NCBI GenBank assembly: GCA_004554385.1
Contig: SFMO01000045.1
Span: 1 to 22,655 of the forward strand
Reading direction: 5' to 3'
DNA length: 22,655 bases
DNA from: Ruminococcus flavefaciens
Lineage (GTDB): Bacteria > Bacillota > Clostridia > Oscillospirales > Ruminococcaceae
The notes below the pieces were generated by a model, which did not search any database, was not told the origin of the DNA, and saw only the letters and a program-made list of their open reading frames with translations. Shown in pieces: positions 6,364-14,536 of this stretch. Made by a program: the position numbers and the translations under genes. The number at the start of each line of letters is the position of its first letter. The stretch's first letter is position 1.

Positions 6364-6393
6364 TTGATGTTAAAATGTTCTCAGTATTATAAA
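6364..6393 (+). promoter_or_regulatory. Possible promoter of the esterase/GH43 unit
   Basis: TTGATG (6364-6369) and TTATAA (6388-6393) are 18 bases apart in an AT-rich stretch just upstream of the esterase. The leader would be about 20 bases. The fit is weak, and other pairings are possible. Confidence 0.35.
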
Positions 6394-6422
6394 AAACATT
6401 TCATAATAAAGGAGATGATATT

Positions 6423-7931
6423 ATGTTAAGGACAGCAGATACCGAAAACGGGAAGGTACGTGGTCTTCCTGCCGCTGACCCGAGAATAACCGCGTTCAAA
6501 GGCATACCTTTTGCAGCACCGCCTGTAGGGGAGAACCGCTGGCGTGCACCGCAGCCTGCCGAAAACTGGCAGGGCGTCCGCGACTGCTTTGAGTTTGCGC
6601 CGATATCAGTTCAGGATATCCCGGGAATAGGCGATGATATATACTGTCGGGAGTGGCACGTGGATCCTGAGATCCCCATGAGTGAGGACTGCCTCTACCT
6701 TAATGTGTGGACCAATGCTAAGTCTGCCCATGAGCGCAAGCCTGTACTTGTATGGTTTTTCGGCGGCGCATTTCAGTGGGGCTACACTGCCGAAATGGAA
6801 TTTGACGGCGAACGTCTTGCACGCAGGGGGATTGTCGTAGTTACTGTGAATTATCGTCTTGGTGCACTTGGATTTCTCTGCCACCCACAGCTGACAAGAG
6901 AGCAGCCTGACGCTCCCTGCAATTTCGGATGTCTTGACCAGCAGGCGGGTCTCAGATGGGTTCGGCGTAATATTGCAGGTTTCGGCGGTGATCCCGATAA
7001 TATAACCATAGCCGGACAGTCCGCAGGGGGCGGAAGTGTTATGGCGCAAATGGCTTGCAGAGACAACGAAGGCGATTTCAGAAGAGCGGTGATAATGAGC
7101 GGTGTATTTGGCTCGCCCTATGAGCCCAACGACTTTTTCCGGCCGCAAAGTCTTGAACAGGCAGGTAAGAAAGGGGAAAGGCTTTTTGAGTATCTCGGAG
7201 TAAACACCCTCAAAGAGGCAAGAAAGCTGGAAGCCGATCACATACGCAGCAAATATTCAGAGCTTCGCAGCAGGGGGGAGATGTTCTTCACTATAGTTGA
7301 GGACGGCCGCTTCTGTACACAGGACCCTATGGCTGCTTTCAGAAATGGTGCACGTATCCGAGTGCCTGTTATGGGAGGCAATACAGGTGATGAATTCATG
7401 GAGTTCATTCAAGCGGCAGATGATAAAGAGCTGGTCAATAAGGCAAAGGGTTACTTCGGCAGCAGGGCAGAGGAGTTTTTGTCATTCCCTGAAGCAAAGG
7501 TCAGGACAGCTCAGGGCTATGCACCTGTTTCAGCTCCAGAGCTGGGAGTAAAGGACATTTTTCTCGGTGAGAACAGGCAGAATAAGCCTGAGAACTGTTA
7601 CTACTACCGATTTATCCCTGATATTCCCGGCGATGATGCTCCGGGTACGTTTCATTCTGCAGATTTGTGGTTCTTTTTCGAGACTCTTTCAAAATGTACA
7701 AGACCTTTTGAGGGCAGACATTATGATCTTGCGCGGCAGATGTGTGATTACTGGGCTAACTTCATAAAAACAGGTGATCCCAACGGCTTTGACATCAACG
7801 GAAAAAAGCTGCCGCAATGGAAGCCATATACCGATAATGAACGCAGCGAAATGCTTTTCACAAGTGAAGGCGCAATATCTTCGGCGGAGCAGAACAGTCT
7901 TGTAAGATTTCTGCTCGGCAAAGTAAAATGA
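6423..7931 (+). CDS. Type-B carboxylesterase (PnbA-like)
   Basis: This 502-residue alpha/beta hydrolase belongs to the carboxylesterase type B family (COG2272). It carries the family signatures EDCLYLNVW (about 88-96) and the nucleophile motif GQSAGG with Ser200. The oxyanion-hole glycines are in FFGGAF, the acidic triad residue is probably Glu324 in GGNTGDEF, and the His is probably His411 in HSADL. No signal peptide is present, so it acts in the cytoplasm. AAAGGAG lies 8 bases before the ATG. The GH43 gene follows after 13 bases, so the two are co-transcribed. In this setting it probably removes acetyl or other ester groups from imported xylo-oligosaccharides. That substrate is inferred from the neighbours; type-B esterases accept many esters. 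Length is normal and nothing is missing. Confidence 0.88.
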   Translation: MLRTADTENGKVRGLPAADPRITAFKGIPFAAPPVGENRWRAPQPAENWQGVRDCFEFAPISVQDIPGIGDDIYCREWHVDPEIPMSEDCLYLNVWTNAKSAHERKPVLVWFFGGAFQWGYTAEMEFDGERLARRGIVVVTVNYRLGALGFLCHPQLTREQPDAPCNFGCLDQQAGLRWVRRNIAGFGGDPDNITIAGQSAGGGSVMAQMACRDNEGDFRRAVIMSGVFGSPYEPNDFFRPQSLEQAGKKGERLFEYLGVNTLKEARKLEADHIRSKYSELRSRGEMFFTIVEDGRFCTQDPMAAFRNGARIRVPVMGGNTGDEFMEFIQAADDKELVNKAKGYFGSRAEEFLSFPEAKVRTAQGYAPVSAPELGVKDIFLGENRQNKPENCYYYRFIPDIPGDDAPGTFHSADLWFFFETLSKCTRPFEGRHYDLARQMCDYWANFIKTGDPNGFDINGKKLPQWKPYTDNERSEMLFTSEGAISSAEQNSLVRFLLGKVK

Positions 7932-7944
7932 GGAGGCTGATTTT

Positions 7945-9360
7945 ATGAGTAAGAAACAGGCATTCAATCCATATCTTCCGAGCTGGGAGTATGTACCCGA
8001 CGGTGAGCCCTATGTATTCGGCGACCGTGTATACATCTATGGTTCACATGATATGTGGAACGGATATGTGTTCTGCATGGGAGACTACGTGTGCTGGTCA
8101 GCTCCTGTTGATGATCTGGGCAGCTGGCGCTATGAGGGCGTTATTTACCCAAGAAACGCCGACCCCATGAACAGGGACGGTCATATGTGCCTTTACGCTC
8201 CCGACGTTACCGTAGGTCCTGACGGAAGATACTATCTCTACTATGTACTCGACAAGGTAGGTGTCATGTCTGTGGCGGTGTGCGACGAGCCTGCGGGTAA
8301 ATATGAGTTTTACGGCTACGTACACTATAAGGACGGCACTCGACTCGGAGAGAGAGAGGGCGATGAGCCGCAGTTCGATCCGGGTGTTATCACCGAGGGC
8401 GACAGGACATATTTGTACAGCGGCTTCTGTCCCGAGGGCGACAAGTCACGGACAGGTTCAAAGGCAGTCATACTTGATAAGGATATGCTTACTGTTCTCG
8501 CAGAGCCGCAGGTAGTAGTTCCGGGCATATGTTACAGCGCAGGTACTCAGTTTGAGGGACATGCCTTCTTCGAGGCTTCGTCCATTCGCAAGGTAAACGG
8601 TAAGTATTACTTCATATACTCTTCCGAGGTCATGCACGAGCTCTGCTATGCTGTAAGCGACGAACCGCTTAAAGGATTCAGCTACGGCGGTGTACTTGTC
8701 AGCAATACCGATCTTCATATAGATACATACAAGCCTGCGGACATGCCGTCAAACCGCGGTGCTAACAACCACGGAAGCATTATTGAGATAAACGGCGAGT
8801 GGTATATTTTCTATCACAGGCACACCAACGGAACATGGTTCTCACGACAGGGCTGCGCGGAAAAGCTGACTCTGAATCCCGATGGCAGCTTCGATCAGGC
8901 TGAGATAACTTCCTGTGGTCTGAATGGCGGTCCGCTGAAGGGCAGAGGGGAATATCCTGCATATATTGCCTGCAATATTTTCGGCAGAGAGCCTGAGCTT
9001 TATATCGGCGACCTCAATGCGCCGCGTATAATGCAGGACGGCAGGGACGGCGATGAGGAGATCGGATATATCTATAATATCAAAGATGGTACAAATATAG
9101 GCTTCAAGTATTTTGAATGCAGTTGTATCACTAAGGTCAGCGTGACTGCAAGAGGGTATGGAAACGGTTCTTTTGCTGTCAAGACTGCATGGGACGGCGA
9201 GGAGCTGGGAGAGATAGAGATCGAAAACAGCAATGTATGGAAGAAATTCACAGCTGATATAAAAATTCCCGACGGAGTGAACGCTATATGGTTCACCTTT
9301 AAGGGAAAAGGGGAGGGCTCACTTGGCTCACTGACACTCGGCTCATTCTCTCTTGAATGA
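7945..9360 (+). CDS. Glycoside hydrolase family 43 enzyme (arabinofuranosidase/xylosidase type)
   Basis: This 471-residue enzyme should remove arabinose or xylose from arabinoxylan oligosaccharides. The GH43 five-bladed propeller spans about 5-325. The expected catalytic residues are the base Asp19 in VPDGEPYVF, the pKa-tuning Asp87 in YAPDVTV, and the acid Glu210 in GHAFFEASSIRK. Residues about 345-470 form a beta-rich C-terminal domain resembling a CBM6-type fold (ending LGSFSLE). There is no signal peptide, so it is cytoplasmic and must act on imported oligosaccharides. An AGGAGG overlapping the esterase stop precedes the ATG. A terminator follows 22 bases after the stop, ending this two-gene unit. 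GH43 includes xylosidases, arabinofuranosidases and arabinanases; the exact specificity cannot be read from sequence by eye. Confidence 0.9.
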   Translation: MSKKQAFNPYLPSWEYVPDGEPYVFGDRVYIYGSHDMWNGYVFCMGDYVCWSAPVDDLGSWRYEGVIYPRNADPMNRDGHMCLYAPDVTVGPDGRYYLYYVLDKVGVMSVAVCDEPAGKYEFYGYVHYKDGTRLGEREGDEPQFDPGVITEGDRTYLYSGFCPEGDKSRTGSKAVILDKDMLTVLAEPQVVVPGICYSAGTQFEGHAFFEASSIRKVNGKYYFIYSSEVMHELCYAVSDEPLKGFSYGGVLVSNTDLHIDTYKPADMPSNRGANNHGSIIEINGEWYIFYHRHTNGTWFSRQGCAEKLTLNPDGSFDQAEITSCGLNGGPLKGRGEYPAYIACNIFGREPELYIGDLNAPRIMQDGRDGDEEIGYIYNIKDGTNIGFKYFECSCITKVSVTARGYGNGSFAVKTAWDGEELGEIEIENSNVWKKFTADIKIPDGVNAIWFTFKGKGEGSLGSLTLGSFSLE

Positions 9361-9382
9361 GCTCAGGTAAAAATATACTCAG

Positions 9383-9406
9383 GAGGACTCTTGTGAAAGA
9401 GTCCTC
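9383..9406 (+). terminator. Terminator after the GH43 gene
   Basis: GAGGACTC (9383-9390) pairs perfectly with GAGTCCTC (9399-9406) around an 8-base loop. A weak T-rich stretch (TTATTAATTATT) follows. It separates the esterase/GH43 unit from the transporter unit, possibly with some read-through. Confidence 0.7.
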
Positions 9407-9411
9407 TTATT

Positions 9412-9571
9412 AATTATTGCCACTGATTTTATTAGGGACAGCAAAAAATATCACCAAAAATATTTCCTGATTTTTAGAATAATCGTCTATTTAAGTCTTC
9501 AAAAAACGACACTGATTTATTAGCTTTGACCAATTATTGCGATTATTGTGCGACCAATTATAAATTATTGC
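9412..9571 (+). repeat. Cluster of ATTATTGC direct repeats upstream of the transporter promoter
   Basis: The motif ATTATTG(C/T) occurs at 9413-9420, 9533-9540, 9542-9549 and 9564-9571. Three of the copies have the longer form AATTATTGC. GACCAATTAT also occurs twice (9528-9537 and 9552-9561), 24 bases apart. Three copies lie just upstream of the TTGACA at 9590. Same-orientation repeats next to a minus-35 are typical of activator sites, for example AraC-type regulators, but no regulator gene is nearby. Confidence 0.5.
9421..9523 (+). repeat. Imperfect direct repeat pair CACTGATTT(T)ATTAG
   Basis: CACTGATTTTATTAG (9421-9435) recurs one base shorter as CACTGATTTATTAG (9510-9523), 89 bases downstream. 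Each copy lies close to an AATTATTGC copy, so the whole block may be a partial duplication of a regulatory segment. Between them lies AT-rich sequence with no visible gene. Confidence 0.45.
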
Positions 9572-9589
9572 CATATTCACTCATATTTA

Positions 9590-9618
9590 TTGACAAGATA
9601 TTAATAATATGGTAATCT
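9590..9618 (+). promoter_or_regulatory. Promoter of the sugar ABC transporter operon
   Basis: TTGACA (9590-9595) and TAATCT (9613-9618) are 17 bases apart. A TG at 9610-9611, one base before the minus-10, gives an extended minus-10. The leader to the ATG at 9737 is about 110 bases and contains short inverted repeats (for example TGCCGT and ACGGCA), but no recognisable riboswitch. Confidence 0.65.
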
Positions 9619-9736
9619 TTACAAAGACGCCGAAGTGGTGCCATAGAAATTCGGTATAACCGTAAAAAAACTTGCCGTAAAGCATATGAATATATCAGAT
9701 GTGTATGTCACGGCACTTATTCAGGAGGAAATAGCA

Positions 9737-11056
9737 ATGAAAAAAAGAAGATTCTTAGCAAAAATTATGACAGCAGCAATGTTAGTAACTACACTTGCAG
9801 GCTGTGGCAGCAGTTCGGGCAGCTCCAATGGTCCCGCAAATAACACAGGATCAAGCAGCTCAGGCAAAAAGGACGGCGTTCAGGAGATCACATGGATGTT
9901 CTGGGACGACCTCAATGCTACTGAGGATCTTATCTCACTTGGCTATAAGGAAGCTATCGAGAGATTCAATAAGGACCATGAGGGGCAGTATCGTGTAAAG
10001 CCTATTACAACAAACCTTGAGGAATATTATAACAAGCTCAATGCTCTTGTTGCAGCAGGTGAAACACCTGATGTATTCATCGTAAGCCCGGGCCCTCAGC
10101 TCACTGACTATGTTGAGCCGGGTGTTGCAGCTCCCCTTGATGATTATCTCAACAAGGACGGCTGGAAGGATACATTCACAAGCGATGCTGTATTCACACA
10201 GCAGACCTACGACGGAAAGATTTATGCAGTTCCGCTTAACACAGCAGCAGCTTGCTGCTTCTACAATACAGAGATGTTTGAGAAGGCAGGAGCTTCCGTT
10301 CCGAAAAACTGGGATGAAATGATCGATGCATGCGAAAAGCTCAAGGGTGCAGGCTATACTCCTGTAACTATTTCCGCAGGTACTGCATGGTGCCTCTCAA
10401 TGGTAGCAGGTTATCTCTGCGAGGAAGAGGGCGTTGACCTTGCCAAGCTGGCTGACGGTTCTGCTTCATGGGAAGACGGTAAGCTTGAAGGTGCATGCAA
10501 TAAGCTCCTTGACTTATCAAAGTACTTCCAGAGAACAGCAGCTGGTGATACAAATGATATTGCAACAGCTAACTTCTATAACGAAGAAGCAGCTATCCTT
10601 ATCCAGGGTTCATGGGTAATCGGTCAGATCAACGGTTCCAACCCTGACTTTGAAGAAAAGTGCGGCGTATTCCAGTTCCCGGGCGTTGACAGGATCATTG
10701 CCAAGTCTGACTCACTCTGCATGAGCTCCACTACAAAGAATCCTGACGCTGCAGCAGAACTCATCAAGTACTTCACAGATGATACAGCTCAGAAGTACAC
10801 TGCTGAAAAGGGCGGTAAGATCCCTGTAACAAAGGTACAGTATGACGCATCAGTTGCACCTAAGCAGCTCTCATATGTTATGGACGTATTCGGCGGTGCA
10901 AAGGGCACATTCGGCTTCTACAACGAGTCGATGCCTACAACTGAGACAGGCGCTCATTTCGATGACACAATGGTTGCTGTATTCCTCGGTGACATGAAGC
11001 CTGCAGAGGCTGCAAAGGACATGGAGGAGTATTACAAGGCTAACTGCAGAAAGTAA
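9737..11056 (+). CDS. Sugar ABC transporter substrate-binding lipoprotein
   Basis: This 439-residue lipoprotein captures oligosaccharides outside the cell and delivers them to the two permeases that follow. The signal peptide ends in lipobox LAGC (Cys23), followed by a Ser/Gly-rich spacer. The family-1 binding fold (UgpB/MalE type) starts at EITWMFWDD and shows the usual ALVAAGETPDVF segment and NTAAACCFYNTEMF hinge region. AGGAGG lies 8 bases before the ATG at 9737; the longer in-frame start at 9686 lacks this and is rejected. A terminator-like hairpin follows the gene and probably raises its dosage over the permeases. Substrate is inferred as arabino-xylo-oligosaccharides because esterase, GH43 and GH51 genes flank the transporter. 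Confidence 0.92.
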   Translation: MKKRRFLAKIMTAAMLVTTLAGCGSSSGSSNGPANNTGSSSSGKKDGVQEITWMFWDDLNATEDLISLGYKEAIERFNKDHEGQYRVKPITTNLEEYYNKLNALVAAGETPDVFIVSPGPQLTDYVEPGVAAPLDDYLNKDGWKDTFTSDAVFTQQTYDGKIYAVPLNTAAACCFYNTEMFEKAGASVPKNWDEMIDACEKLKGAGYTPVTISAGTAWCLSMVAGYLCEEEGVDLAKLADGSASWEDGKLEGACNKLLDLSKYFQRTAAGDTNDIATANFYNEEAAILIQGSWVIGQINGSNPDFEEKCGVFQFPGVDRIIAKSDSLCMSSTTKNPDAAAELIKYFTDDTAQKYTAEKGGKIPVTKVQYDASVAPKQLSYVMDVFGGAKGTFGFYNESMPTTETGAHFDDTMVAVFLGDMKPAEAAKDMEEYYKANCRK

Positions 11057-11077
11057 TTACAGAATCAATTCACAGAA

Positions 11078-11110
11078 TGGGGGCGTATGCTTCGCCCCTA
11101 TTTTGTTTTT
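11078..11110 (+). terminator. Attenuating terminator between binding protein and permease genes
   Basis: GGGGCG (11080-11085) pairs with CGCCCC (11093-11098), extended by two weaker pairs, around a 7-base loop. TATTTTGTTTTT follows. Such a hairpin inside a CUT1 operon usually lets only part of the transcripts reach the permeases. Confidence 0.8.
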
Positions 11111-11153
11111 AACCTATTCTACTATTTGTATTTTTGAAAGGAGTTGATCCGGG

Positions 11154-12041
11154 ATGGAAAGATTGCTCAGGAACAAGAAATCGATCCTTGTTTTCATGCT
11201 TCCTGCATTTATTTTGTTCACACTGGTTCTTTTTGTTCCGATCGTTCAGTCGATCTATTATTCATTCTGTGATTATAAAGGCATAACCGACCCTGTTTTC
11301 ATCGGATTTGATAATTACAAGAATCTGATGCATGATAAAACATTCGGCATTGCTCTCAAGAACTCAATGTTCTTCCTTATTTTTTCCTGTGTATCACAGC
11401 TTATAATAGGTCTTATCTATGCAGCTGTTCTTACAAATATAAAAAGAGGACGCAATCTGTTCAAGAACATAATCTATCTTCCATGCGTACTTTCATCGGC
11501 AGCTCTCGGTCTGATGTGGATGTTCATATTCGGTCCTAAGCTTGGTATCAACCAGATCCTTGAAAAATGGGGCGTTGAAGAACCGCCTCTCTGGCTGATG
11601 TCTACCAAGGGCTTTATCCCGCTTCCGATGTGGATAATGGCTTTCGTTGCTCTCTGGCAGTATGTCGGACAGTCAATGATGCTCTATATGGCTCAGATAT
11701 CCGGTATAAGCAAGTCTCTTATGGAGGCAAGCTATATCGACGGCTGTACAAAGCCAATGGCATTCAGATACATAACACTTCCGCTGATAAAGCCTATGGT
11801 TGCAACAGCTATGTCTCTCAATGCGATAGGTTCTCTGAAGTTCTTCGATCTCATATTCAATATGACCGAAGGCGGACCGAACCATAAAACAGAGGTTCTT
11901 GCGACACATCTCTATCAGCAGGGCTTCAAATACTTTAAATACGGATATGCAAGTGCGATAGGCGTGGTACTGCTCATACTGTGCCTGTTGGTAACACTTT
12001 TTATCAATAAGGTCGTAAAGACCGAACAGTATGAGATGTAA
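11154..12041 (+). CDS. Sugar ABC transporter permease, MalF type
   Basis: This 295-residue inner-membrane protein forms half of the sugar channel. Six hydrophobic segments are visible, at about 11-31, 71-93, 105-127, 158-180, 212-230 and 262-286. The ATPase-docking EAA loop reads EASYIDGCTK (191-200), followed by FRYITLPLIKP. AAAGGAG at 11137-11143 lies 10 bases before the ATG. The second permease gene starts 14 bases after the stop. No ATPase gene is present in the locus, as is common for Firmicute CUT1 sugar transporters that share one MsmK/UgpC-type ATPase encoded elsewhere. Specificity follows from the binding protein, not from this subunit. Confidence 0.93.
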   Translation: MERLLRNKKSILVFMLPAFILFTLVLFVPIVQSIYYSFCDYKGITDPVFIGFDNYKNLMHDKTFGIALKNSMFFLIFSCVSQLIIGLIYAAVLTNIKRGRNLFKNIIYLPCVLSSAALGLMWMFIFGPKLGINQILEKWGVEEPPLWLMSTKGFIPLPMWIMAFVALWQYVGQSMMLYMAQISGISKSLMEASYIDGCTKPMAFRYITLPLIKPMVATAMSLNAIGSLKFFDLIFNMTEGGPNHKTEVLATHLYQQGFKYFKYGYASAIGVVLLILCLLVTLFINKVVKTEQYEM

Positions 12042-12055
12042 GGGGGCAGGGTCAG

Positions 12056-12928
12056 ATGAAATCTTCAAACTCAATTGCAGCTGAAACTAATCCTTCTTCC
12101 GGAAAAAAGCTTTCACCTGTCCAGATAGCTATCTACATATTTCTTGTGCTGATATGCCTGACGTATATATTCCCGCTGTTATGGGTGTTAAACGTATCCT
12201 TCAAGACCAACAGGGAGATCTTTTCCGCACCTTTTGCGCTTCCGAAGGAAATAACATTTGATAACTTCACATTTGCATGGACAGCAGGTAATCTCGGCAA
12301 AGCTACACTTAACTCATTCATTGTCTGCGTAGCTTCACTGATATTAAGTACTCTTATCGGTTCCATGGCGGCATTCGGCATTGCTCGTATGCGCTGGAAG
12401 GGTTCAAAGCTTGCCATGACATATTTCCTTACGGGTATGATGATACCGGTACACTGCGTACTCATCCCTCTTTTTACAAGATTTGCGAAGCTTGGTCTTT
12501 CAAACTCACTTTTAGGACTTATTCTTCCTTATCTTACCTTCTCGCTTCCGATAACAATATTCATTATGACAGGCTTCTTTAAGGGCCTTCCCAATGAGCT
12601 TATCGAATGTGCTTGTATGGAGGGCGCAAATATCTTCCAGATATTCTTTAAAATATGTCTGCCGCTCAGCAAGACAGGTCTTTTTGTAACAGGACTTATG
12701 ACTTTCGTCGGCAACTGGAATGAGCTTCTTATGGCTATGGTATTCATTTCTGATGATGCCAAGAAGACTCTGCCCGTATCACTGTCAAAGTTCGTCGGAC
12801 CGTATAATACAAACTATTCACAGATGTTTGCAGCTATTATAATCGCGATCATTCCTACAATAATAGTTTACTGTGCATTCTCCAACAAGATCGTAGACGG
12901 TCTTACTGCAGGCGCTGTAAAGGGCTGA
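12056..12928 (+). CDS. Sugar ABC transporter permease, MalG type
   Basis: This 290-residue protein is the partner channel subunit. It has a cytoplasmic N-terminus of about 20 polar residues, a first membrane segment at about 23-45, and four or five more. The EAA loop reads ELIECACMEGANIFQIF (181-197) and then ICLPLSKTG, with Cys-Ala-Cys where Ala-Ala-Arg-type residues are usual. A purine-rich GGGGGCAGGG precedes the ATG. The GH51 gene follows after an 86-base gap without an obvious terminator, so GH51 is probably read from the same transcript. The short gap contains TGATAC and GTATCA half-sites too far apart to call an operator. Confidence 0.92.
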   Translation: MKSSNSIAAETNPSSGKKLSPVQIAIYIFLVLICLTYIFPLLWVLNVSFKTNREIFSAPFALPKEITFDNFTFAWTAGNLGKATLNSFIVCVASLILSTLIGSMAAFGIARMRWKGSKLAMTYFLTGMMIPVHCVLIPLFTRFAKLGLSNSLLGLILPYLTFSLPITIFIMTGFFKGLPNELIECACMEGANIFQIFFKICLPLSKTGLFVTGLMTFVGNWNELLMAMVFISDDAKKTLPVSLSKFVGPYNTNYSQMFAAIIIAIIPTIIVYCAFSNKIVDGLTAGAVKG

Positions 12929-13014
12929 TAACGGTATCATATCTTACAGATGCAGTCAAATAGACTATGATGAAATTGATACGATAATCATATTAATAAG
13001 ATTTGGAGAAAGCA

Positions 13015-14487
13015 ATGAAAGCAAAAATAACTATCAATACCTTAGATATTATCGGCAATATCGACCCGAGGATATACGGCTCCTTTATCGAGCATCTCGG
13101 ACGTGCAGTCTACGGCGGTATCTACGAGCCGTCACATGAAAGTGCTGACGATATGGGATTCCGCAAGGACGTAATGGAGCTTGTAAAGTCCCTGAATGTG
13201 CCTGTTGTACGCTATCCAGGCGGAAATTTCGTGTCGGGATACAACTGGGAGGACGGTATCGGCGACAGGTCAAAGCGTCCCCGAAAGCTTGAGCTTGCCT
13301 GGAACAGCATCGAGACAAATGAAATAGGCATCGACGAGTTTCAGGAATGGGCAAAACGAGCAGGCGCTGAAATAATCATGGCAGTCAACCTCGGCACACG
13401 AGGTGCGGACGAGGCGAGAAATCTCGTTGAATACTGCAATCTCGAAACGGATACATATTATGCTGAACTGCGCCGCAAAAACGGTTTTGAAAAGCCCTTC
13501 GGCATAAAGCTGTGGTGTCTCGGAAACGAGATGGACGGCGACTGGCAGATCGGTCACAAAACTCCGCAGGAATACGCCCGTCTTGCCTGTGAGACTGCAA
13601 AGCTTATGAAGATGACAGATCCCACCATAAAGCTTGTGGCATGCGGCAGCTCAGGTCCTGCAATGCCTACCTTCGGCGAATGGGAACAAACTGTGCTTCG
13701 GGAGTGCTATGACCATGTTGACTTCATATCTCTGCACAGCTACTATGGCAATCCTGAAAATGACACTGCGGATTATCTTGCATCGTCAATGGATATGGAT
13801 AAGTTTATCATAGATACTGCTCATATATGCGATGAGATAAAGGCTGAGAAGAAGTCTGACAAGGATATCATGCTTTCCTTTGACGAGTGGAATATCTGGT
13901 TCCACAGCAACGAGCAGGATAAACAGATCGAACACTGGCAGATCGCTCCGCCCCTTTTGGAGGACATCTTTAATTTTGAGGATGCGCTTGTTGCAGGCTG
14001 TCTTCTTATAACTCTGCTGCGGCACTGCGACAGAGTAAAGATCGCTTGTCTTGCACAGCTTGTCAATGTTATTGCGCCTATAATGACAGAGACAGGGGGC
14101 AGATTATGGAAGCAGACCATTTACTATCCGTTTCTTCACTGTTCAGTCAACGGAAGAGGAAAGGCATTGAATACTGTCTGTGAATGCGGCAGCTATGACA
14201 CAGCAAAGCACTGCAATGTGTCATATATCGAGTGTATTGCCACAATGAACGGCAATGACCTTACTCTGTTTGCAGTTAATCGTTCGGCTGATGAGAGCTG
14301 TGAGCTTGAGCTCAGCGGATTCGAGGGATACGAACTTGTTTCCCATACTGTTCTTGCCGACGATGATATGAAGCGCTTCAACAGTGCAGATGATCCTGAT
14401 GCAGTTTCGCCTGTTCAGCAGGAAATAAGAGAAAAGGTGAGTCTTGCTCCCCGTTCATGGAACATGCTTAAATTTACAATGAAATAA
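13015..14487 (+). CDS. Intracellular GH51 alpha-L-arabinofuranosidase
   Basis: This 490-residue enzyme releases terminal arabinofuranose from imported arabinoxylan or arabinan oligosaccharides. It shows the full GH51 pattern: IYGSFIEHLGR (20-30), VRYPGGNFVSGY (65-76), the acid/base Glu172 in CLGNEMDG, HSYYGN (241-246) and the nucleophile Glu291 in SFDEWNIW. The C-terminal beta domain ends RSWNMLKF. There is no signal peptide, so it acts in the cytoplasm. The ATG at 13015 lies 6 bases after GGAG; a TTG at 13003 overlaps that ribosome binding site and is rejected. It is the last gene of the transporter unit, followed directly by a strong terminator. Length is normal. This family, the esterase and the GH43 together point to arabinoxylan rather than pectin as the likely substrate. 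Confidence 0.95.
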   Translation: MKAKITINTLDIIGNIDPRIYGSFIEHLGRAVYGGIYEPSHESADDMGFRKDVMELVKSLNVPVVRYPGGNFVSGYNWEDGIGDRSKRPRKLELAWNSIETNEIGIDEFQEWAKRAGAEIIMAVNLGTRGADEARNLVEYCNLETDTYYAELRRKNGFEKPFGIKLWCLGNEMDGDWQIGHKTPQEYARLACETAKLMKMTDPTIKLVACGSSGPAMPTFGEWEQTVLRECYDHVDFISLHSYYGNPENDTADYLASSMDMDKFIIDTAHICDEIKAEKKSDKDIMLSFDEWNIWFHSNEQDKQIEHWQIAPPLLEDIFNFEDALVAGCLLITLLRHCDRVKIACLAQLVNVIAPIMTETGGRLWKQTIYYPFLHCSVNGRGKALNTVCECGSYDTAKHCNVSYIECIATMNGNDLTLFAVNRSADESCELELSGFEGYELVSHTVLADDDMKRFNSADDPDAVSPVQQEIREKVSLAPRSWNMLKFTMK

Positions 14488-14488
14488 C

Positions 14489-14522
14489 AAAAAGCCTGCC
14501 TGTATAAAACAGGCAGGCTTTT
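14489..14522. terminator. Strong bidirectional terminator
   Basis: AAAAGCCTGCCTG pairs with CAGGCAGGCTTTT (14510-14522) around TATAAAA. The stem is 13 bases and has A and T tails on its two sides. It ends the GH51 transcript on the plus strand and the metalloprotease transcript on the minus strand. Confidence 0.9.
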
Positions 14523-14536
14523 CATATATTCGGTTG

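Noticed and set aside
6606..7241. Long minus-strand frame (211 codons) inside the carboxylesterase gene
   Set aside because: It is fully covered by a well-supported esterase with catalytic motifs; the antisense frame shows no known domain.
9619..9736. Riboswitch in the leader of the binding-protein gene
   Set aside because: Short inverted repeats are present but no known riboswitch core is recognisable.
12934..12982. GTATCA and TGATAC half-sites before GH51 as an operator
   Set aside because: Six-base arms 37 bases apart are expected by chance and no promoter is clear.
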